Below, piece by piece: positions 1 to 8,436 of a DNA stretch of 64,000 nucleotides. Where the stretch lies: assembly GCF_000714715.1 (NCBI RefSeq), contig NZ_JMFO01000003.1:124001-188000 (forward strand), given 5' to 3'. Every line of letters begins with the position of its first letter. Position 1 is the stretch's first letter. A program made the translations under genes and the position numbers. Below the pieces are notes generated by a model, which made no database searches, had not been told where the DNA came from, and saw nothing but the letters and a program-made list of their open reading frames with translations. This DNA comes from Candidatus Magnetobacterium casense (lineage in GTDB: Bacteria > Nitrospirota > Thermodesulfovibrionia > Thermodesulfovibrionales > Magnetobacteriaceae).

Positions 1-876
1 GTAAAACGGTGCCCCGCTGCACAACGACTTCTGCAGCTTGATGTTCATCTCCACCTGATGCAGCGGAACGTGTCCGGGACCCTCGATAATGCTCTGAACT
101 CCGTGTTCCAACGCCGTCTTTTGCAACTTGCCAAGCGTGATAAGCTCCTGCACCTGTGCCCTGTCCGTGGCATCGGCCAGACAGCCCGGACGCAGACCAT
201 CACCAAGACTCAGGGTGAGGTCGTATCTCTTGGCCAGCTCCAAGAGCCGGTCGTACTGCTCATAGAGCGGATTTTCCCTGTTGTTGTAGACCATCCACTC
301 AAGCAGCAGCGACCCACCGCGACTTACGATATCCAGCTCACGTCTCTGTGCCTTGAGGTGCTCTATGGCGCTGAGTGTCAGTCCACAGTGGACGGTGACA
401 AAGTCCACGCCCTCCTTAGCCTGCAACTCTATGACGTCAAAGAGGTCATCGGCAGTCATCTTAAAGATGTTGCCATGTCGCTCGATGGTGGCAACGGCGG
501 CCTCGTATATGGGCACCGTGCCAATGGAGACGGGGGATTTTTCGGTGAGACTCCGGCGCAGCTCCCTGATTGGTCCGCCGGTTGAGAGGTCCATCACCGC
601 ATCCGAGCCGTACTTTACCAACATGGCGAGCTTGACCAGTTCCTCTTCCACTGATACGTGGTCCTTGGACGTGCCGATGTTGGCATTTATCTTTGTGGTC
701 ATCCCCTTGCCAATCCCCAGCGGCTTGATGTTGCGGAGCGTGTTTCTGGATACCACGGTGTAACCATTGGCTATATCGGCTGAGACTGTCTCTGGTGATA
801 GTCCTTCGGCAATTGCTACCTGTCTGATCTCTTCGGTTATTATACCCTTGCGGGCCTCATCTATTCTCGTAATCAT
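1..876 (-). CDS. thiC: Phosphomethylpyrimidine synthase ThiC (partial, C-terminus beyond window)
   Basis: ThiC is a radical-SAM enzyme that converts aminoimidazole ribotide to HMP phosphate, the pyrimidine half of thiamine. Translating the minus strand from the ATG at 876 gives a continuous frame to the window edge with ThiC landmarks: an N-terminal MITRIDEARKG, then NANIGTSKDH, MDLSTGG, VSIGTVPIYEA, VTVHCGL and EGPGHVPLHQVE. The C-terminal CxxCxxxxC cluster that binds the 4Fe-4S centre lies outside the window and cannot be checked. The start codon overlaps the ThiE stop as ATGA, so translation is probably coupled to thiE. It is the third gene of a thiG-thiE-thiC unit. Confidence in family is very high; only the truncation by the window is open. 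Confidence 0.96.
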   Translation of the reverse strand, partial: MITRIDEARKGIITEEIRQVAIAEGLSPETVSADIANGYTVVSRNTLRNIKPLGIGKGMTTKINANIGTSKDHVSVEEELVKLAMLVKYGSDAVMDLSTGGPIRELRRSLTEKSPVSIGTVPIYEAAVATIERHGNIFKMTADDLFDVIELQAKEGVDFVTVHCGLTLSAIEHLKAQRRELDIVSRGGSLLLEWMVYNNRENPLYEQYDRLLELAKRYDLTLSLGDGLRPGCLADATDRAQVQELITLGKLQKTALEHGVQSIIEGPGHVPLHQVEMNIKLQKSLCSGAPFY

Positions 877-1490
877 AGTGACTCCAAATATTTTTTTGTC
901 GCATCAAAGACACTATCACCTGACAGTATCCCAGAAATGACGGCAATGCCGTCAGCCCCGCTCCCCATAACATCCCCAACGTTGTCCACCTTGATCCCTC
1001 CGATGGCAAACACGGGAACCTTGACCTTTTTCCTGACCTTCTGAAGCGTCTCTATTCCCACGGGGGCGCCGTACATCAGCTTGGAGGGCGTTTCGTAAAC
1101 CGGCCCCAGCGTTATAAAATCGGCCCCCTTCCTGGCCGCCTCCGTTGCCTCATCCAGGCTGTGGGTTGACTGACCTATTAGCACATTCTCCCCCACCAGC
1201 CCACGCACCACCGGGATCGGCATACTGCTCTGCCCCAGGTGAACGCCATCGGCCCCCACCAGGAGCGCCACGTCAACCCTGTCGTTGATAAACAGTTTGG
1301 CGCCATACCTGGCTGACAGTTCCCTGAGTTTCGTTGCAAGGGCCAACACCTCCCTGCCGGTCATGTCCTTTTCCCGCAGTTGCACGGCCTTAAGTCCCGC
1401 CCTGAACGCCTCCTCAACGGCCTCCTCAAGCGGGACTTTGGCAGTCTTCCTGTCCGTGATCAGGTACAGCCTGAAATCAATCGTCTGCAT
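873..1490 (-). CDS. thiE: Thiamine-phosphate synthase ThiE
   Basis: ThiE joins HMP pyrophosphate and thiazole phosphate to make thiamine phosphate. The 205-residue protein is normal length and shows the TIM-barrel motifs of the family: LYLITDR near the N-terminus, VQLREKDMTGRE for pyrophosphate and substrate binding, LFINDRVDVALLVGADGVHLGQ, GQSTHSLDEA, ITLGPVYETPSK and the C-terminal VFAIGGI. It lies 9 bp after thiG and overlaps thiC by four bases (ATGA), so the three genes are almost certainly one transcript. All three steps needed to build thiazole and pyrimidine and couple them are therefore represented. Nothing unusual is seen in the sequence. Confidence 0.96.
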   Translation of the reverse strand: MQTIDFRLYLITDRKTAKVPLEEAVEEAFRAGLKAVQLREKDMTGREVLALATKLRELSARYGAKLFINDRVDVALLVGADGVHLGQSSMPIPVVRGLVGENVLIGQSTHSLDEATEAARKGADFITLGPVYETPSKLMYGAPVGIETLQKVRKKVKVPVFAIGGIKVDNVGDVMGSGADGIAVISGILSGDSVFDATKKYLESL

Positions 1491-1499
1491 GATTTATAG

Positions 1500-2273
1500 T
1501 TACAGCAACATGCCGTCAAGTGGACTGCTTGCCGTTGCGTAGAGTTTCTTTGCAATCCTCCCGGCCTTGTGTGCGTATCGTCCGGCGATAACGGCGTGTT
1601 TCATGGCCTTGGCCATGGCGATGGGGTCTTTTGCCCCCGCAATGCCGGTGTTTATGAGCACGGCGTCACAGCCAAGCTCCATGGCAATGGCCGCATCCGA
1701 TGCCGTCCCCACGCCGGCGTCAACGACAATCGGAAGGTCTACCGTTTCGATGATTATCTTGATGTTGTACGGGTTTCGTATCCCCAGCCCAGACCCAATG
1801 GGCGCTCCAAGCGGCATCACGGCGGCTGCCCCGGCATCGGCCAAGCGCTTTGCCGTTATGGGGTCGTCGCTGGTATAGGGCAGGACGATAAAACCCTCCT
1901 TGGCAAGCACCTCCGTCGCCTTTAGCAGTGCGCATACGTCTGGGAACAGTGTTCTATCGTCGCCGATGACTTCCAGTTTCACGAGGTCCGTCTCACATGC
2001 CTCGCGGCCCAGTCTGGCGTATCTGAGGGCGTCTTCGATCGTGTAGCACCCTGCCGTGTTGGGCAGTATCTTGTACTTCTTGGGGTCTATGAAGTCAAAC
2101 AGGGCTGGCTGGCTTCTGTCCGTGAGATTGACCCTGCGTATGGCAACGGTAACAACGTCCGCACCGGATGCCTCTATGGCCCTGGCCGTTTCCTCAAAAT
2201 CCTTGTACTTGCCTGTGCCCACCCACAGTCTTGAACTAAATTCTATGCCTCTGATGACGAGTCTGTCTTGCAT
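1500..2273 (-). CDS. thiG: Thiazole synthase ThiG
   Basis: ThiG forms the thiazole ring of thiamine from deoxyxylulose phosphate, dehydroglycine and ThiS-thiocarboxylate. The 257-residue product has the family landmarks: [12 protein letters not shown], the active-site region [39 protein letters not shown], the phosphate-binding [12 protein letters not shown] and [31 protein letters not shown] good ribosome-binding site (AAGGAG) precedes the ATG at 2273. No ThiS gene is seen immediately upstream, so the sulfur carrier must be encoded elsewhere. The upstream 290 bases hold a GC-rich dispersed repeat, and I see no TPP riboswitch there. First gene of the thiG-thiE-thiC operon. Confidence 0.96.
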   Translation of the reverse strand: MQDRLVIRGIEFSSRLWVGTGKYKDFEETARAIEASGADVVTVAIRRVNLTDRSQPALFDFIDPKKYKILPNTAGCYTIEDALRYARLGREACETDLVKLEVIGDDRTLFPDVCALLKATEVLAKEGFIVLPYTSDDPITAKRLADAGAAAVMPLGAPIGSGLGIRNPYNIKIIIETVDLPIVVDAGVGTASDAAIAMELGCDAVLINTGIAGAKDPIAMAKAMKHAVIAGRYAHKAGRIAKKLYATASSPLDGMLL

Positions 2274-2400
2274 CGTGTCTCCTTCTTATTGCCCATCAAC
2301 ATATTTGATATTCTGATACGAAATTCTCTTAACTCACGGTCTATTATCTGAGATTACACACCGAAAAGTCAAGAAGAAAAGGCATAAAAAGAAAAGACAA

Positions 2401-2472
2401 AGAAAAAAAGGGGTGGCTCCGCCCCCCTTCAGAACCCTCTGCAAGGGGTCACGGACCCCTTGACCCCTTTAT
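2401..2472. repeat. GC-rich dispersed intergenic repeat, copy 1
   Basis: The stretch contains GGGGTGGCTCCGCCCCCC, then CAGAACCCTCTGCAAGGGG and CCCCTTGACCCC. It is a short palindromic module that recurs in many other gene gaps of this window (about 12.3, 14.1, 19.9, 28.8, 50.9, 59.9, 62.0 and 63.4 kb). It fills the gap upstream of thiG. The module has internal inverted repeats and could fold as RNA. No protein-coding role is seen. Confidence 0.75.
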
Positions 2473-2566
2473 AACCTCATTTCAGCGGTATTTAAATTCA
2501 GAGGGGAGGTTTAGGTGTACGCTCCATAATATTTATGCGTAGTGATCTTGTAAATTATATTGAACA

Positions 2567-3604
2567 CTAGTCACAGCCATCATGGGATGTTTTTTTAACG
2601 GTTACAATGTGGGGCGTAGATGTTGAGTCTGGAAACTTAATATATGGATATTGGCCAAGCTCGTCGGCTTTTTTGAAATACTTATGTAACATATCTGAAT
2701 TTTCTTTATTGAAAGTTGCAACTGCTATCTCAAACTCTTCATTAATGTTACGTGGAATACCAACAGTTGCAATTGCTCTCCAGTTACTTCCTTTTACTGT
2801 TGCTATTGGTTGTGGCCACCATCGCCCTTTTAGGGTTTTTACATGCAAAAAAACCCATATATCATCGTTATTATTAGCAGCATAATTGACAGTTCCTGTC
2901 ACTTTTAACGCACACCCAACTGAGTTACCTTCTTCAGGTGATGTAATTTTAACTTTATTGTAAGATTCTCCAAATAGCTCACTTGCCTTCTTTGGATTTG
3001 TTCCTATCTTGTCTTCAGCATCTTTCAAATTAGGTTGGTTGGGAAATCCTTTTCCGTATACCTGAATCAGAGCAAGCTTATAGTAAAACGCTGATCTTGA
3101 ATAGTACTGCTCTTTATAAGATTTATCTGCCTCTTTAAGTAAACTTTGATTGAATTCAGCTGCTCTTGGGTCTTGGAATCCTACTCTCATAACATTCGTA
3201 TAACATGGTTGAATATACATGTTACGTATAAAGTTCTTGTATTCATCATCATCTTTTACATATGTCTCCATAGCTCTTTCTACAATATTTATAATAGCAA
3301 ATTCAAAATAGTCTATTTCGCAATTTATTTCTTTATCCTTTAGTAAATTCAAGATGCTGTTTACGGATGTTATTGAAGATAAAATGGCTATCTGTTTGGA
3401 AGAATCTTTTATGTGTTCTGTAATGGCTGCATTTACATCGTCTTGCATTTGTTGATAGTTATAAATTTTTACGGTCATTATAATGCTCACGACGGTAAGC
3501 AAAACACCAAGGATGCCTAACATTATCTCGGTAAATGGGGCAAGATACAAAGCCTTGTTTCTTAACCGATTCCAAAAACCTATCTCTTTAGTATTCATTT
3601 CCAT
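2567..3604 (-). CDS. Hypothetical membrane-anchored protein
   Basis: I do not recognise this protein of about 345 residues. It has one clear N-terminal transmembrane segment (LGILGVLLTVVSIIMTV, about residues 25-45), so most of the chain is likely outside the cytoplasmic membrane. The middle is helical and charged. The C-terminal third (from about residue 225, VTGTVNYAANNNDDIWVFLHV onward) looks like a small beta domain. A longer frame starts with TTG at 3616, but the ATG at 3604 is favoured because GGAGG lies 7 bases upstream, inside that extension. The gene is visibly more AT-rich than its neighbours, which could mean horizontal acquisition. No functional partner is obvious. Confidence 0.75.
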   Translation of the reverse strand: MEMNTKEIGFWNRLRNKALYLAPFTEIMLGILGVLLTVVSIIMTVKIYNYQQMQDDVNAAITEHIKDSSKQIAILSSITSVNSILNLLKDKEINCEIDYFEFAIINIVERAMETYVKDDDEYKNFIRNMYIQPCYTNVMRVGFQDPRAAEFNQSLLKEADKSYKEQYYSRSAFYYKLALIQVYGKGFPNQPNLKDAEDKIGTNPKKASELFGESYNKVKITSPEEGNSVGCALKVTGTVNYAANNNDDIWVFLHVKTLKGRWWPQPIATVKGSNWRAIATVGIPRNINEEFEIAVATFNKENSDMLHKYFKKADELGQYPYIKFPDSTSTPHIVTVKKTSHDGCD

Positions 3605-3714
3605 AATGTCCTCCAAGTCCTTATAACTATAATCTATGCAGGCTATGCCTGTTGATGCTCACACCGAAAGCTATGAACACCAGTTTAATTGTGGACTATT
3701 TAAAAAACAAAAAT

Positions 3715-3848
3715 CCAGTGAATTTTACTTCACATGTTTTGTGACACTGCCATATGAGCACCATGATGTAAAACGTTGTAAAATGCGCCATGAGATGTAT
3801 TATTAGAGGTCCGTACAGGTACCCATGTTGTGAAGTTTACTTCACTGG
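3715..3848. repeat. Small element bounded by imperfect 20-bp inverted repeats (MITE-like or paired operator)
   Basis: A 20-base sequence beginning CCAGTGAATTTTACTTCACA at 3715-3734 is matched in inverse orientation by 3829-3848 (16 of 20 positions). Each end contains a 16-base near-palindrome of the form GTGAA-N6-TTCAC; the right copy, GTGAAGTTTACTTCAC at 3830-3845, is perfect. The 94 bases between hold no gene. Either a miniature inverted-repeat element or two operators 112 bp apart would explain this. No clear target-site duplication is seen. Confidence 0.5.
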
Positions 3849-3899
3849 AATTTATCCGACTATTAAATTTAGGCTATTTCTTAAAGTGAATAGGTAAAT

Positions 3900-3995
3900 G
3901 AGGTATCCCCCTCCCCCATTCCCTCCCACAAGGGGAGGGAGGTTAGAGAGACATCGTCATATTACCCTCCCTTTATGGGAGGGGTTAGGGGAGAG
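3900..3995. repeat. Purine/pyrimidine-rich CCCTCCC...GGGAGGG repeat
   Basis: Two nested inverted pairs are visible: CCCTCCCACAAGGGGAGGGAGG and CCCTCCCTTTATGGGAGGGG, about 50 bases apart, in the 476-base gap between the membrane protein and the M4 protease. The type differs from the GGGGTCAAGGGG repeats elsewhere in the window. No coding frame is supported. Confidence 0.55.
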
Positions 3996-4080
3996 TTGGA
4001 TGGATTTTGGCAACAGAGAACAAATTAGCCCTGATGCGACCACGCCGGACTGGAGTGCTATCTACGATTTAAGGTAGCAT

Positions 4081-7000
4081 TTAAAACAACGGCATGTTTG
4101 AACCATCGGGGATGACTTTCCAGGTGTGGCCGGTTAAGGCGCCGGGGGAACCAACCGATGTTGCCTCCGTACCGTTTATCAGACCGATATACAACTGACC
4201 GGTTGGCTTGTCTGTGACACAGATGTCGCTGTTGCCGTCGCCGTTGAAGTCGCCAATGCCAACAACCTGCATGTTTGACGGCAATGTTGCCGGAGAACCA
4301 CTGCCAATGATACCGCCGTTGATTAGCCATATGTAGAGCATCCCGGTTGAGGTATTGTACCAGAGGATGTCATTCTTGCCATCGCCGTTGAAGTCACCAA
4401 TGCCCTTTATCTGCCAGGTCGTATCTGCCAGAGTCAGCGGGGAGTTGGCAGAGGTGATTTTGGTGCCGTTGAGGTACCAGATATATATAGCTCCGGTTGT
4501 CGTGTTTTGCCAAAGGATGTCGTCCTTGCCATCGCCGTTGAAGTCGCCTGTGCCCTTTATTTGCCAACCGGTATCAGGCTGTGTGCCCACTGTGCCCTGT
4601 GACGACACCCATGCTGTGTTCATAAACCAGACGTAGACCATGCCGGTTTTGGTGTTTTGCCAGAGGATGTCGTCCTTGCCATCGCCGTTGAAGTCACCAA
4701 TGCCCTTTATTTGCCAACCGAGGTCAGGCTGCGTTGCCACTATGCCCTGCGCCAATACCGATGATGCGCTCATAAACCAGATGTAAACCGTGCCGGTTTT
4801 GGTGTTGTACCAGAGGATGTCGCTTTGACCATAGCCGTCAAAGTCGCCAATGCCCTTTATTTGCCAATCGAGGTCAGATTGCGTGTAAATTGCGTTGTCA
4901 CTGACAGCCTTCAGGTCATCCATCAGCCAGAGTCTGGTGCTGCCGGTAGCGGTGTCGTACAGTAGGATATCGCCCTTGCCGTTGCCGTCAAAGTCCGCCT
5001 TTGCCTTTGGTGTTGGCGCAGTGCCACCCTCACAGGTGTATATTCTGACGTCATCGATGAGCCAACCCAGAAAGGCCGTGCCAACATCGGTCTTGAGGTT
5101 GAACCTGAATCTGACGCTTTTACCGGCCAGAGAGCTTAGATCGAGCCGGCTTGAGATGTAGCCGTTGCTGATGTCACTAAACCCATAAGCGCCATCATAT
5201 TGACTCTTAAAGTTATAACCGTTGTGTGTAAACAGGGGGCCGGCATCAGTCCATGACACACCGTTGTCCGTGCTGTATGCAACACGCCCTATGTCCTGGG
5301 CAAGTAACTTGTTGGTGTTTGCCTCAAGGTCGTATGCGTGACTGAAGTGCAGATATGCCTTCTGTGGAATAACCACAGGTGTAGTCATCATAATGGCCGA
5401 CTCTGACAGCGTCTCGGACTCCTCGCCGTAGATGCTGTATTTACCGCTTGTTGCGTAGCCTTCTTCGTGGGCGTTCCACGCATCGGAGCCTGTTATGGCG
5501 CTATGGGTCCACTTATCAGGGCCGCTCTCAAGGTCGTCTAAAAACACGTTCTTTGGCAAACCGCTATCACAGACCGGGGCATCGGCAGATGGACATTCCG
5601 ATGGCTGTTGGTTCATTTCCACGGCTTCGAGGGCATTTTTCACCTGTAGACAGTCCGCCGATGTCGTCACTGAGGTGCTAATCAGCGTGTTGCAGGCCGC
5701 CTCAAGGGCGTTGTAGAGGTCTGCGTAGTCGCTGCCGGAGGTGAGTAAGTGGCTATGAGCCTCGTAGTATATCTTTGCAACCTTGGTGATGCCAATACCC
5801 GTAATCGTTTTTGAGTTAAAGGTATCGCCATCGGTCATCAGGTAAGCGGCCTTGTTGCTGATGTTGCTGTTTGTATGCACTCCGCCATTGTCTCTGTAAC
5901 CGCAGTAGTAGTTGCTGCTGCTCATCTTATCTGGGTCTTTGAATAACGTCGGGTTCTTCATGTTGCGTATAGCCCCGATAGGGAGGTCTTCACCCATTGC
6001 CCACCTTACGCTTGCAGTATCGTTGCCATGTCCGTTTGTCAGGTCTGCGAACTCTCCCCACACATCGGAGAGCGACTCGTCAATGGCGCCAGATTGATAG
6101 TAATAAAAGAGGTTGGACGTAGCTTGCGTAACTGCGTGGGTATATTCGTGGGCAACGACATCATCGGCATAAGCAAAGCCACTGCCAAATACAAGTTGTT
6201 TGCTCTCAGTATCCCAATAGGCGTTTTCATAGGGACAGTCATCTCCGGTATTTTCCGGGCAATATCTGACCGTGACAACTATGCGACTGCCTGCGTTGTC
6301 GTAACCGTCTCTGCCGTGGATGCTTTGATAAAAATCATAGGCGTCACCAATATATGTATAGGCGTCATCGACGTCCTTTATACCGACAGCGGCCTGACCT
6401 TCACTCCTGACAGGGGTAGAACCCGGGAGGAAGTCATCCCGGACATTTTTTTTATCGTATATAGCCCTGTTTTTTGCGTCCCTGATCTGATTAAAGTGCA
6501 GGGCAATACGCCCGGTTTGTGCATCGACCAGTACAAGTTCATTGATTGTTCCTGGTGCATCTGCCTTGACGTTCATCCGCCAGACAAGGGTATTAATATT
6601 GCGTCCGTGGTCGAGCAAGACGGGGTTGTATATCCACAGTTGCGGTGTGTCGGCAGACAATTTTGCCTGTGAGGTGTCGTAATGCTTCGCTATCAGCCTC
6701 AGTGCCTCTGCCTTGGCTGCATCCGGCTCTACGGATGGCGTTGTCTTGACAACAGGCGTAGGAGAGACCTCCCCGTTGGCGGTTAAGACGTTCTTTTTGG
6801 CATCCATCTGGACTATCAGCTCACCGGCCATGACAGGGACGTCGTTATACACCTGCCGGAACCTGACTATCGACCTGCCGTCCCCGGTTGTCATCTGCCG
6901 CATAACCTTAAGTTCTTCCGCCTGGGAGTCAAGCCCAAACAGCCTGCCATAACCGTCAAGGAACCCCCTTGCCGCTGCCTCTGCCGTGGCGCTTTCCGTC

Positions 7001-7227
7001 AGCCCACGCACACGAGGCAGCATTGCGGCGCCATCAAATCTCATGAAACTGACACGCCCCGTACCACGATGGTAGGTCAGTATCACCTGCCCGCTTGCTG
7101 ACTGCCTTAGCCTCTGAACCAGTTCGTCGTCACCTGAGGCCGCATACAACAAATCCCATGTGCTGCCAAAGCACCATGCAGTTGCAAGCAACAGCAGCAG
7201 AGATATAAACATTATCCGTCTTTTCAC
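4081..7227 (-). CDS. Secreted thermolysin-like (M4) metallopeptidase with FG-GAP/VCBS repeats
   Basis: A 1048-residue secreted zinc protease. Domains in order: signal peptide (about 1-30), FTP-type propeptide (about 60-200), M4 catalytic domain with the zinc site HEYTH near residue 359 and the third ligand in GAIDESLSDVWGEF, a jelly-roll-like domain (about 565-725) ending in a cysteine, and six tandem FG-GAP/VCBS repeats of about 48 residues (pattern FNGDGKDDILWQNT..G..YIW). The repeats carry DxDGxG/DxNGDG calcium-binding loops. The protein probably degrades extracellular protein, with the repeat domain used for binding or secretion stability. The same VCBS module occurs in the gene at 51123-53405. 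No protease inhibitor or dedicated secretion gene is adjacent. Confidence 0.93.
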   Translation of the reverse strand: MKRRIMFISLLLLLATAWCFGSTWDLLYAASGDDELVQRLRQSASGQVILTYHRGTGRVSFMRFDGAAMLPRVRGLTESATAEAAARGFLDGYGRLFGLDSQAEELKVMRQMTTGDGRSIVRFRQVYNDVPVMAGELIVQMDAKKNVLTANGEVSPTPVVKTTPSVEPDAAKAEALRLIAKHYDTSQAKLSADTPQLWIYNPVLLDHGRNINTLVWRMNVKADAPGTINELVLVDAQTGRIALHFNQIRDAKNRAIYDKKNVRDDFLPGSTPVRSEGQAAVGIKDVDDAYTYIGDAYDFYQSIHGRDGYDNAGSRIVVTVRYCPENTGDDCPYENAYWDTESKQLVFGSGFAYADDVVAHEYTHAVTQATSNLFYYYQSGAIDESLSDVWGEFADLTNGHGNDTASVRWAMGEDLPIGAIRNMKNPTLFKDPDKMSSSNYYCGYRDNGGVHTNSNISNKAAYLMTDGDTFNSKTITGIGITKVAKIYYEAHSHLLTSGSDYADLYNALEAACNTLISTSVTTSADCLQVKNALEAVEMNQQPSECPSADAPVCDSGLPKNVFLDDLESGPDKWTHSAITGSDAWNAHEEGYATSGKYSIYGEESETLSESAIMMTTPVVIPQKAYLHFSHAYDLEANTNKLLAQDIGRVAYSTDNGVSWTDAGPLFTHNGYNFKSQYDGAYGFSDISNGYISSRLDLSSLAGKSVRFRFNLKTDVGTAFLGWLIDDVRIYTCEGGTAPTPKAKADFDGNGKGDILLYDTATGSTRLWLMDDLKAVSDNAIYTQSDLDWQIKGIGDFDGYGQSDILWYNTKTGTVYIWFMSASSVLAQGIVATQPDLGWQIKGIGDFNGDGKDDILWQNTKTGMVYVWFMNTAWVSSQGTVGTQPDTGWQIKGTGDFNGDGKDDILWQNTTTGAIYIWYLNGTKITSANSPLTLADTTWQIKGIGDFNGDGKNDILWYNTSTGMLYIWLINGGIIGSGSPATLPSNMQVVGIGDFNGDGNSDICVTDKPTGQLYIGLINGTEATSVGSPGALTGHTWKVIPDGSNMPLF

Positions 7228-7433
7228 GCTAAAACCGCCTTTTTACTGATATCGGAAACTATGTCGTCTTACTTGCATTTTAGGATAAACAAAACGCTAT
7301 GAAAAGTCAATCGTATATTAGACATTCGACATGGCAGGGCTATCGTATTAAAGAATTTGCAGAAGAGTACATGTTATGTAAAATATAGCAAAAAACTCAT
7401 TTTGCAAGTGGCTGATATTAAATGATATTTGGG

Positions 7434-7449
7434 GGGCACGATAATTGCT
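7434..7449 (+). promoter_or_regulatory. Sigma-54 (-24/-12) promoter
   Basis: The sequence GGCACGATAATTGCTT at 7435-7450 matches the sigma-54 consensus TGGCACG-N4-TTGC[A/T] almost perfectly, with the GG and GC doublets 12 bases apart. It points rightward, toward the frameshifted MNT gene (7586) and the SRPBCC gene (7958). Two near-identical 13-base direct repeats (TTTGCAAG[T/A]GGCT, starting near 7401 and 7458) flank it. This is the only clear signal in the 358-base gap 7228-7585. Confidence 0.65.
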
Positions 7450-7585
7450 TGATTTGAGATTTGCAAGAGGCTCATAACAATAAGCAATTTAAATGTCAAG
7501 AAGCGACAATATGATTTTTTTGATCGCATATTGTATAATAATCTGAAAGGGGGGTATGCACCCCGCGGCAAAGAGGGATTTACTT

Positions 7586-7868
7586 ATGGATAACAGAGAA
7601 CTTAAGCAAAAAATAATCACACTCCTTAAACCTCACGGTGTAAGGAGTATTGCAATATTTGGCTCTTACGCAAGAGGTGAGGAGACCTCTGAGAGTGATT
7701 TTGGACATACTTGTTGAATTCTCAGCAAAGAAAACGCTCTTTGATATCGTTGGCATCGAACAAGAATTATCCGAGACCTTTGGCATAAGCGTAGACCTGT
7801 TGACCGAACGAGCTATTAGTCCATATTTAGTTGACAGAATAAAGAAAGGGAACTATGCCAACTTATGA
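7586..7868 (+). pseudogene. MNT-type nucleotidyltransferase (MntA-like), frameshifted
   Basis: From the ATG at 7586 the frame reads through SIAIFGSYARGEETSESD, the GSxxxGxxxxxSD motif of minimal nucleotidyltransferases (the antitoxin half of HEPN/MNT modules). It then hits a stop because of one extra T in the run TTTT at 7699-7702. Removing one T restores ...SDLDILVEF and continues in the second frame to 7868 (LSETFGISVDLLTE). The intact product would be about 94 residues, normal for the family. No HEPN partner follows; the next gene is an SRPBCC protein. It could be a true pseudogene or a homopolymer sequencing or assembly error. Confidence 0.8.
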
Positions 7869-7957
7869 GGTGATTAAGTTGTGCTACCTTTTACGGCAAG
7901 CAAGAAATATATTAGTTATGGTTTAATACTAGAAAAAAATATGGAGGTAAATTTTTA

Positions 7958-8416
7958 ATGGTTAAGTTAAAAAAGGATGCCACGATAGAGGCTTCACCAG
8001 AGGTGGTCTTTAACTATCTCAACTCCCCGGACAACTGGAGGGAGCTATACCCCAGGATCACTAAAATCTGGGATACAAAGGCCCTTCCCAATGGCGGCTA
8101 TAGCTACAACTGGATGTTTAACATGGCCGGCATAACGAACGTCGAGGTGGCCAGTGAAAATACGGACGTGGTCAGAAATCATCGCCTCGATTTCAGGAAC
8201 ATGTGCGGCCTTAAGGGCAGGAAATACACCGAAGTCACCGAGTCCTTCAAGCTGGAGCCTGCAGATGGAGCAACCAGGCTGTCTTATACGGCTGACTATG
8301 TTGTCCATATTCCAATTGCCGGCAGGGTCTTCGAACTGATGTTTGTGCGGATGTACGAAATAAAGATAAATATAGTTATTGCTAATCTCAAGAAGAAAAT
8401 GAAGTCGCTGAAATAA
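7958..8416 (+). CDS. SRPBCC/START-like fold protein
   Basis: A 152-residue protein with the helix-grip pattern of the polyketide cyclase/SRPBCC superfamily: an N-terminal strand, then ASPEVVFNYLNSPDNWRELYPRI, central strands, and a long C-terminal helix (FVRMYEIKINIVIANLKKK). These proteins bind hydrophobic ligands in a central cavity; the ligand here is unknown. A strong GGAGG site precedes the ATG. It is followed 20 bases later by rarA and may share a transcript with it. The sigma-54 promoter at 7434 lies about 500 bases upstream. No membrane segment or signal peptide is present, so it is likely cytoplasmic. Confidence 0.8.
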   Translation: MVKLKKDATIEASPEVVFNYLNSPDNWRELYPRITKIWDTKALPNGGYSYNWMFNMAGITNVEVASENTDVVRNHRLDFRNMCGLKGRKYTEVTESFKLEPADGATRLSYTADYVVHIPIAGRVFELMFVRMYEIKINIVIANLKKKMKSLK

Positions 8417-8436
8417 CGCCGTAACTCCCTAAGCAC

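Noticed and set aside
2274-2566. Search for a TPP (THI) riboswitch upstream of the thi operon
   Set aside because: The conserved CTGAGA box and paired stems are not seen in the right orientation; the gap holds a dispersed repeat.
7374-7571. Minus-strand frame of 65 residues opposite the sigma-54 promoter
   Set aside because: No ribosome-binding site, no recognisable motif, and it spans the promoter and hairpins on the other strand.
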